Source: Pseudobdellovibrionaceae bacterium
GTDB taxonomy: Bacteria > Bdellovibrionota > Bdellovibrionia > Bdellovibrionales > UBA1609
Reading direction: 5' to 3'
DNA length: 64,000 nt
NCBI GenBank assembly: GCA_023898385.1
Contig: CP060220.1
Span: 682,001 to 746,000, forward strand
Translations under genes and position numbers: made by a program
Shown: positions 58,904 through 64,000 of the stretch, piece by piece
How positions within the stretch are numbered: position 1 is the stretch's first letter
Layout: the number at the start of each line of letters is the position of its first letter
The notes under the pieces: model-generated
Databases searched by the model: none
The model's input: only the letters and a program-made list of their open reading frames with translations
What the model was told of the DNA's origin: nothing

Positions 58904-59815
58904 GTGGCCATGAAGAGGATTTTAAATCGAGACTATTATTTTGAGGGCCCCTACCAAGTGCAAACGGCCGAGTATCTGTTAGCGCGAGGCGAGTGTTGTC
59001 AGTCGGGGTGCAGGCATTGTCCATTTGGCCTTAGTGAAAATAAACAAGGGCGATCAAATGGTCCCCGTATTGTTTCTCTGGTGCCCTCATGGACGGAAAC
59101 TCTGTTGGCTGCGGGAGCCCATGTTGTTGGTCGTACCCGATTTTGTGTGAGGCCCAAAGATCTTGTAAAGGATATCCCCGTGGTGGGTGGAACAAAGACT
59201 CTGGATCTGGATAAATTGAATTGGCTGGCGCCGGACTTTGTGGTTATGGACCAAGAAGAAAACACTTTGGTCATGGCAGAGAATTGCCCGTTCAAAATCT
59301 TAACCAGCCACGTGGGTTCGTTGACAGATTTGCACGATGAACTTTTGCACTTTTCAAGCCGATTGAATTTGCCAGGGCTAGCGGCCTATGCAGATAGACT
59401 GGATACACTGATTAAACGTCCGCCAACGCGGAAGGCTTCTGCTAGCGATTGGCCAGGGATTATTGAGTGGTGGAGGAGGCCTGAGGGCAGTATTTCTAAC
59501 TACCACGTGGTGTATGTGATTTGGAACAATCCATTGATGGCCATCAGCAAAGACACCTACATTGGTTCTGTAATGGGGTGGTTCGGGCTCTCAGAAAATC
59601 TTTGGCCGGGTGATGGTTCTCAGAAATACCCATCTTTTAAAATGAGCGACGTGCCAGAAAATACTCTTTTCTTATTTTCATCTGAGCCATTTCCCTTTTC
59701 AAAATACAAAGAGAAATTTTTAAAAACATCCAATCACCCGGCAGCCCTAGTGGATGGCGAGAGCTATGGCTGGTTTGGCTTGCGGGGGTTGAGGTTTTTA
59801 GAAGAGGTTGTGTAA
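58904..59815 (+). CDS. DUF5522 plus BtuF-like substrate-binding fusion, cytoplasmic
   Basis: The 303-residue product begins with a Cys-rich DUF5522-type part (about 8-45): YYFEGPYQVQTAEYLLARGECCQSGCRHCPFG. A helical-backbone metal receptor domain follows: IVSLVPSWTETLLAAGA (about 56-72), GGTKTLDLDKLNWLAPDFVVMDQ and later GLSENLWPGDG. The family normally binds vitamin B12 or metals in the periplasm. Here there is no signal peptide, so it would be cytoplasmic. The start is GTG 58904 or ATG 58910. The fusion is odd; function is open. Confidence 0.78.
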   Translation: MAMKRILNRDYYFEGPYQVQTAEYLLARGECCQSGCRHCPFGLSENKQGRSNGPRIVSLVPSWTETLLAAGAHVVGRTRFCVRPKDLVKDIPVVGGTKTLDLDKLNWLAPDFVVMDQEENTLVMAENCPFKILTSHVGSLTDLHDELLHFSSRLNLPGLAAYADRLDTLIKRPPTRKASASDWPGIIEWWRRPEGSISNYHVVYVIWNNPLMAISKDTYIGSVMGWFGLSENLWPGDGSQKYPSFKMSDVPENTLFLFSSEPFPFSKYKEKFLKTSNHPAALVDGESYGWFGLRGLRFLEEVV

Positions 59816-60093
59816 AAGGTGTCCCTTTCGTTTTTAAAAGGTATCCCTTTCCTTTTTGCGTTGCACAGCAGCTACGCTGTAGCGCTGCGCAACGCAAAAA
59901 GGAAAGGGATACCTTTTAAAAAGGAAAGGGATACCTTTTAAAAAGGAAAGGGATACCTTTTAAAAAGGAAAGGGATACCTTTTAAAAAGGAAAGGGATAC
60001 CTTTTAAAAAGGAAAGGGATACCTTTTAAAAAGGAAAGGGATACCTTTTAAAAAGGAAAGGGATACCTTTTAAAAACGAAAGGGATACCTTTT
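59814..60093. repeat. Tandem 22-bp repeat array with central hairpin
   Basis: Two inverted 22-base units (59814-59857), a 38-base hairpin GCGTTGC...GCAACGC (59858-59895) and nine direct 22-base units (59896-60093) of the form AAAAAGGAAAGGGATACC plus TTTT. Copies are near identical; the first and last have single changes (GTCC; CG). It fills the space between two convergent genes. A related copy lies at 63.3 kb. Confidence 0.9.
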
Positions 60094-60105
60094 AAAAACG
60101 TTTTT

Positions 60106-60507
60106 TTAGTGGCAGGTGAATGTGCCAATATAGCGCTTGAGTAAATCAATTTTGCAGAAAGCCTTTAGAGCCTGAGTTTGGGTTTCTGAGGTCACCCCAG
60201 GGAACTCGGCTTGTTCGCACTGACTGCGATCATCAAAGTACATATTTTTGTCAGACTCACCCAGCATGGGTAAGAAGTCTTTTTCACAAGCGGCAACGGC
60301 TGCCTGCCCGAGAGTCAGGTCTCTTTCGGGGTCGTATCCGGCGCAGGTCTCAGCGATCAATGCCGCATCTCCACACAATGAGGACAACGCCACTTCGACG
60401 AGTTCTTGGGTGCGCTCGGGGGTCATGTTTTCACAAGTTTGTCTTTTGTCAGCCAAAGACGTTAGGGGAGTCAGGATTAGCGCTAAGACGATAAGTTTAA
60501 GTTTCAT
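60106..60507 (-). CDS. Secreted Cys-rich hypothetical protein
   Basis: The 133-residue product has a signal peptide (cleavage after SLA, about residue 19) and seven Cys in the mature part (ETC, LCG, ETCAG, AACEK, QCEQ, FCK, TCH), suggesting three disulfides. The fold is mostly helical. It should be periplasmic or secreted. No family recognised. It ends at the repeat array, which may serve as terminator. Confidence 0.7.
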   Translation of the reverse strand: MKLKLIVLALILTPLTSLADKRQTCENMTPERTQELVEVALSSLCGDAALIAETCAGYDPERDLTLGQAAVAACEKDFLPMLGESDKNMYFDDRSQCEQAEFPGVTSETQTQALKAFCKIDLLKRYIGTFTCH

Positions 60508-60894
60508 GTGAGCCCTCTCATTTTTCTGTTACGAGTTTGTGCGATTTTAAAGGTTGGGGCGGGTGATAAATGCCCGAACGCCATGGCCCTCAAAATGATC
60601 TCGTTAAATTGTTTGGTGTCATGGGGGAGATACAACACCTGCCGGAGATACCCCAGCCAAATTCAAAAAGTTGAAACCTTTACTCAGAGGGGGAAGCAGA
60701 CATGATATGGATCTATTATCGGGAACAATCGGCTTTTTGTGGTGTGCACCACTATTTTGACCGCAGACAGGGCTGAGGGGCTCAGATCACCTTTTCGATG
60801 ATGTATGGACTACGGCCCAGTAACGTGGCGCGTTTTACCCAACTGCAACACGCAGCAGTTGCTTCGGACGAATATGAGTCCTTAGGATATAAAC
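60508..60894. other. Gene-free stretch with two inverted repeats
   Basis: No convincing gene. GTGGTG-TG-CACCAC (60739-60752) and CAACTGC/GCAGTTG (near 60839-60860) are inverted repeats of unknown role. The latter lies about 35-55 bases before the next gene start and may be an operator. Confidence 0.4.
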
Positions 60895-61704
60895 ATGAGT
60901 GATTTTGTAATGAACTATGAAGTGGTTATTCGATTGGGTTTCTTTTTTGGAGTGTTTTCCCTCGTGGCTTTAGCGGAAGTGATCTGGCCTCGGCGGCAGC
61001 TGAAAACACGAAGATGGCGGCGTTGGCCCTCCAATTTAGGAATCGTGGTTCTGGACACCCTGGTGGTGCGATTGTTGTTTCCGGTAACGGGGGTATTATT
61101 GGCTCTGCGGATACAGGATCTTGGCTGGGGGTTATTTAATGTATTAAATTGGCCCCAGGTTGTGGAAGTGGTTCTGGCTGTGATTTTTCTTGATATGGTC
61201 ATTTACTGGCAGCATGTGGTTTTTCACCGAGTGCCTTTTTTGTGGCGATTGCACCGCATGCATCACGCCGACACAGAGTACGATGTCACCTTGGGGGCCA
61301 GATTTCATCCCATCGAGATTGTATTGTCGATGATGATAAAGATCGTATTTATTGTGGCCCTTGGGGTTTCACCTGTGGCGGTGATTGCGTTTGAAGTGCT
61401 GCTGAATGGTACAGCCATGTTTAATCACGGCAATTTCAAGTTGCCGCCATCAGTGGATCGTTGGTTGAGAAAGTTTTTGGTGACGCCCGATTTTCATCGA
61501 GTGCATCACTCTGTTTTTGCGCGTGAGACCCACAGCAATTTTGGGTTTAACCTGAGTGTTTGGGATTACCTATTTAAAACCTACATTGCTCAACCGAAAG
61601 AGCCCCATGATCAGATGGAGATCGGCCTTCCAGAGTTTCGCAATCCCCGCTATTTGAAGCTTCATTGGCTTTTGGCCATCCCGTTTATTAAAAGTCGGAA
61701 TTAG
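60895..61704 (+). CDS. Sterol desaturase/fatty acid hydroxylase-family protein
   Basis: The 269-residue membrane enzyme has four to five helices and the His-box di-iron ligands: HVVFHRVPFLWRLHRMHH (about 104-121), FNHGNF (about 175) and FHRVHHS (about 200-206). The family hydroxylates or desaturates fatty acids or lipids, using O2. The target lipid cannot be told. It overlaps the convergent glucoamylase-type gene by 17 bases. Confidence 0.88.
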   Translation: MSDFVMNYEVVIRLGFFFGVFSLVALAEVIWPRRQLKTRRWRRWPSNLGIVVLDTLVVRLLFPVTGVLLALRIQDLGWGLFNVLNWPQVVEVVLAVIFLDMVIYWQHVVFHRVPFLWRLHRMHHADTEYDVTLGARFHPIEIVLSMMIKIVFIVALGVSPVAVIAFEVLLNGTAMFNHGNFKLPPSVDRWLRKFLVTPDFHRVHHSVFARETHSNFGFNLSVWDYLFKTYIAQPKEPHDQMEIGLPEFRNPRYLKLHWLLAIPFIKSRN

Positions 61705-63112
61705 CCTCTAGATAATTTTTTCGAGCTTTTGCGGCTGTTAAGAAAGCTGCATAACTCCAAGTGAGATCTCTGGCTGATTCCATAAAGCCGTGGTTTTTAT
61801 TCATTTGCTCGGCCATCGAACCATCATGCCCCATGTGGAAGAGCACTCTATGAAAAAGTTGGTTTGCCTTTTGTTCGAGCTGATTTTGAAGCTTTTCAAA
61901 AGTGGAACTTTCATGTGTTAAGCGTGAGCCCACGCGAATGAGATCAGAAGCTTTTTTGCCCGTAAGGAGCATGGAGTAAAAAGACTGGTTTCTCGAAGTG
62001 ATTTCAATTTGTCGATGGACTCGATTTTCGGCGGCCACTTGAAAGTACAGTTCTGCAATGGCGAGTGTGGTTAAAAACCAAGGGTTTCCGCTGTAGTATT
62101 GGTCTTCCGGGTATCGTCCGTAGGCAGTGCCGAGTTCAGGAAGTCGGTAATTTATGGCGTAAATGCCATTAAACTTTAAGTGCAATTGATGAGCCGTATT
62201 CAGAACCCAATCACTGCTGGCGGGCAAAGTGTTGTCATGGTTCGAGGCGTGCAAAATGGCCAGGATGTTGGCCGTATCTTGATTGCTTGATTTGTAGCCG
62301 AGCCCTTCCACTTGATTGAGCGTGGTCAAGATAACGCCCTGATCTCTACTTAAGAATTTGTCTAAGGACTTTGTGATGCGTTCAGCTTGTCTTTCGTACC
62401 ACGTGGCTGCACGGGTATCACCCATGCGGCGGGCTAAGCGGGCCCCGTCGATAAGTGCTTTTCGTTGCACATAACGGGTGTAGAAGTGGTCCCCTTTAAC
62501 TTCTTCCCATAAGTCAAAATTGGCCTCCTGCCAGTGGTGCGAGACAAACTCGAGATCTGTTTTGATGATGTGATAGCGATCATTCCGAAGAAGTCCAGAA
62601 TCATAGAGCTCTTCTCGAACCGTATCCCAATCGCCTCGATCTAAAAGTATTTCTGCCCAGCGGATCATCACCGAAGCCCGCAGTGCGGGGCCGTCGTTTT
62701 GAGGTCGCCCCCAGGGGCCATCAAACCCACGTCCATCAACGTAAAACTTAGGCTCGCCAAGGCCAGAGAGGGTGTCTTGGTTTTGTTGATAGCGAGTCAG
62801 CTCCACAAAGTCATAAACGCGGTGTAAATAGTAATCGGCAACCACGGGGTCTTTGGTGTCTTCATATAAATTGAGGACCACTTGCATAACAAGAGCCGCA
62901 TCACGCACCCAATGATAGTAGTAGTCTGGGTTTTCTCTTGAAGGAGAGGCAATCACCGTACCGGGCCGGGCGTCTGTTGGAGAGACATTAGCTAACAATC
63001 GCTGGGTGGCCACAAATTCTTGGCGACGGATTTGTTCATCCAGACTGAGCTTCCCGCCCCAAGCTTGACCAGCCACTACCCCAACAAGTAAAAAAGCTGC
63101 AAATGTTTTCAT
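61688..63112 (-). CDS. GH15 glucoamylase-type glycoside hydrolase
   Basis: The 474-residue protein has a signal peptide (cleavage after AWG, about residue 19) and the GH15 (alpha/alpha)6 barrel: YYYHWVRDAALVMQVVL (about 65-81), the GEPKFYVDGRGFDGPWGRPQNDGPALRAS segment near 118-147 and the late DLTWSYAAFLTA. The acid Glu of the family lies in VSHHWQEANFDLWEEV (about 188-203). It should hydrolyse alpha-1,4/1,6-glucans in the periplasm or outside. Confidence 0.92.
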   Translation of the reverse strand: MKTFAAFLLVGVVAGQAWGGKLSLDEQIRRQEFVATQRLLANVSPTDARPGTVIASPSRENPDYYYHWVRDAALVMQVVLNLYEDTKDPVVADYYLHRVYDFVELTRYQQNQDTLSGLGEPKFYVDGRGFDGPWGRPQNDGPALRASVMIRWAEILLDRGDWDTVREELYDSGLLRNDRYHIIKTDLEFVSHHWQEANFDLWEEVKGDHFYTRYVQRKALIDGARLARRMGDTRAATWYERQAERITKSLDKFLSRDQGVILTTLNQVEGLGYKSSNQDTANILAILHASNHDNTLPASSDWVLNTAHQLHLKFNGIYAINYRLPELGTAYGRYPEDQYYSGNPWFLTTLAIAELYFQVAAENRVHRQIEITSRNQSFYSMLLTGKKASDLIRVGSRLTHESSTFEKLQNQLEQKANQLFHRVLFHMGHDGSMAEQMNKNHGFMESARDLTWSYAAFLTAAKARKNYLEANSDF

Positions 63113-63306
63113 AACCCCTCCCGCATAAAATCCTAATGCCCGATTGTCCCTTTGGATGAAATCCTAAATCAAGAAAAAACAGGCTAAAATCAGACGCAGT
63201 TTGAGTTTGGACAAAATCCAACATGATGACTCAATGCAAGGCCGAAAATGTGTCGAACCTCCACCGAAGTCCAGTTGGCAAAGTGGGAGTTCGCTTGAAT
63301 AATAAT

Positions 63307-63473
63307 GAAGAGGGGAAGAGGTGTAGCGCAAAAGGTATCCCTTTCTTTTTAAAAGGTATCCCTTTCCTTTTTGCGTTGCAGAGCGCTACATCGTAGCTGC
63401 TCTGCAACGCAAAAAGGAAAGGGATACCTTTTAAAAAGAAAGGGATTTTTACGCTACACCTCTTCCCCTCTTC
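63307..63473. repeat. Long imperfect palindrome with the 22-bp repeat units
   Basis: Arms GAAGAGGGGAAGAGGTGTAG and its complement lie at the ends. Inside are a 21- and a 22-base unit (63330-63372), the 38-base hairpin GCGTTGCA...TGCAACGC (63373-63410) and two units in the opposite sense (63411-63446). The rest of 63113-63306 holds only AT-rich, promoter-like sequence of the glucoamylase gene. Confidence 0.85.
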
Positions 63474-63495
63474 CAAACAACAATGGGGCAGCAGC

Positions 63496-64000
63496 ATGGG
63501 AATGTTTTCTTCGGTGGCACGTGGGGTGAGTTTACTTGGGCTAACTGTTTTTGGATTTTTTCTGTTTTCGGGGATGGCAGAAGGGGAGCCCTGGCTGAGC
63601 AATCGATATGCACAAAACTGTGCTTCTTGTCACTCGCCCTCTCGGCGAAATGTGCAGGTGAAGGATCGTCGCTGTACGCTGGCCTGCCAAGGATGCCATA
63701 CAAATCCCAATGGCGGGGGGATGCGCAACCAATATGGGATATGGAACCAACAACGATGGCTCCGCTCATTTCACAACAAATCGCTTGCGAAATATTTAAG
63801 GAAAAAAGGCACGCCGGCTCCATTGAAATATCAAAAATACGGCAAGCAGCCAAAGAAGCTCAGTGATAAGCGTGAGAAATTCGCAGAGAAATTTATAAAA
63901 AATGGTCCGAAGCTAAGAGCCATGTCGACAGCCGTCTATGACGAAAGACATTATGATCGCAGTGACAAGCAAGAGCACATCACGGTGCAGGGGCCGGGCG
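63496..64000 (+). CDS. Multihaem c-type cytochrome, cut by the right window edge
   Basis: The frame is open from ATG 63496 to the edge (168 residues). A signal peptide (about 1-28, cleavage after GMA) is followed by two haem-binding motifs, CASCH (about 43-47) and CQGCH (about 70-74); a Cys in RRCTLAC lies between. The remainder is basic (KYLRKKG; KYGKQPKK). It should be a periplasmic electron carrier with at least two haems. No clear ribosome site; ATG 63502 is an alternative start. Family name open. Confidence 0.82.
   Translation, partial: MGMFSSVARGVSLLGLTVFGFFLFSGMAEGEPWLSNRYAQNCASCHSPSRRNVQVKDRRCTLACQGCHTNPNGGGMRNQYGIWNQQRWLRSFHNKSLAKYLRKKGTPAPLKYQKYGKQPKKLSDKREKFAEKFIKNGPKLRAMSTAVYDERHYDRSDKQEHITVQGPG

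Noticed and set aside
59814..60093. Tandem repeats as a possible CRISPR array
   Set aside because: The 22-base units are contiguous with no spacers and no cas genes are near.
63231..63602. Minus-strand frame through the long palindrome
   Set aside because: The product is made of translated repeat units and shows no domain; the palindrome is noncoding.

Overview
The window reads as a Gram-negative chromosome with two integrated mobile elements. MlaEFD-type and LolC/E-type export systems, a diaminopimelate pathway, many lipoproteins and outer-membrane barrels, and a large beta-propeller lipoprotein together suggest a Bdellovibrionota or deltaproteobacteria-like host. That assignment is inference; there is no rRNA in the window to fix it.

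Positions 1 to about 28,130 are the right-hand part of an integrative conjugative element (ICE). It ends in a large serine recombinase whose last codons run antisense through a tRNA-Ala(GGC) gene. Its left end lies outside the window. The plus strand carries a minimal type IV secretion system in pieces: a VirB2-like pilin, VirB3 and VirB4 near 10-13 kb, and VirB5, VirB6, VirB8, VirB9/TraK, VirB10, an FtsK-type coupling ATPase and a replication-relaxation-type protein at 18-24 kb. Accessory envelope genes sit between and after them.

The most interesting part is a tight five-gene minus-strand operon at 1-5371. In transcription order it encodes a sigma54-dependent response regulator, a 96-residue secreted peptide ending in Thr-Thr-Met-Gly-Gly-Ser-Ile-Cys-Trp, an oligopeptide-binding protein, a YcaO enzyme and a membrane histidine kinase. 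It looks like a RiPP-type peptide signalling circuit. Repeated dyads TGGCG-N6-CGCCA lie about 100-270 bp upstream of a GG-N10-GC sigma54-type promoter before the regulator. The same dyads lie about 75-145 bp upstream of a second candidate sigma54 promoter before the first gene of the conjugation operon. The sequence therefore suggests that a modified peptide controls both its own operon and ICE transfer. All of this needs experimental testing.

Positions 28.1-43.0 kb are ordinary chromosome: an outer-membrane protein, RidA, a YdcF-type protein, MlaE/MlaF/MlaD, LolC/E, DapD, an MpaA-like peptidase, LysC, LysA, a DUF502 protein, a hybrid histidine kinase, MurI behind a structured leader with its own terminator, and a CBS-less IMPDH/GMP reductase.

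Positions 43,089-52,649 are a second element, about 9.6 kb and visibly more AT-rich, inserted in the 3' end of tRNA-Leu(UAA) and bounded by perfect 25-bp direct repeats. It has a large serine recombinase, an FtsK/HerA-type ATPase, a Rep_trans/NicK-like initiator, small unknown genes, an XRE regulator and envelope cargo (a PEGA lipoprotein and a DUF4105 protein). This layout resembles ICEBs1- or AICE-type elements.

From 52.65 kb to the end is chromosome again: a TumE/TumA-like toxin-antitoxin pair under a 28-bp palindrome, an AstE/AspA-family deacylase, TerC, the beta-propeller lipoprotein, a DUF5522-BtuF-like fusion, a secreted Cys-rich protein, a fatty acid hydroxylase-family protein, a GH15 glucoamylase and the start of a c-type cytochrome. 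Two copies of an unusual repeat family with 22-bp units around a 38-bp hairpin lie at 59.8 and 63.3 kb.
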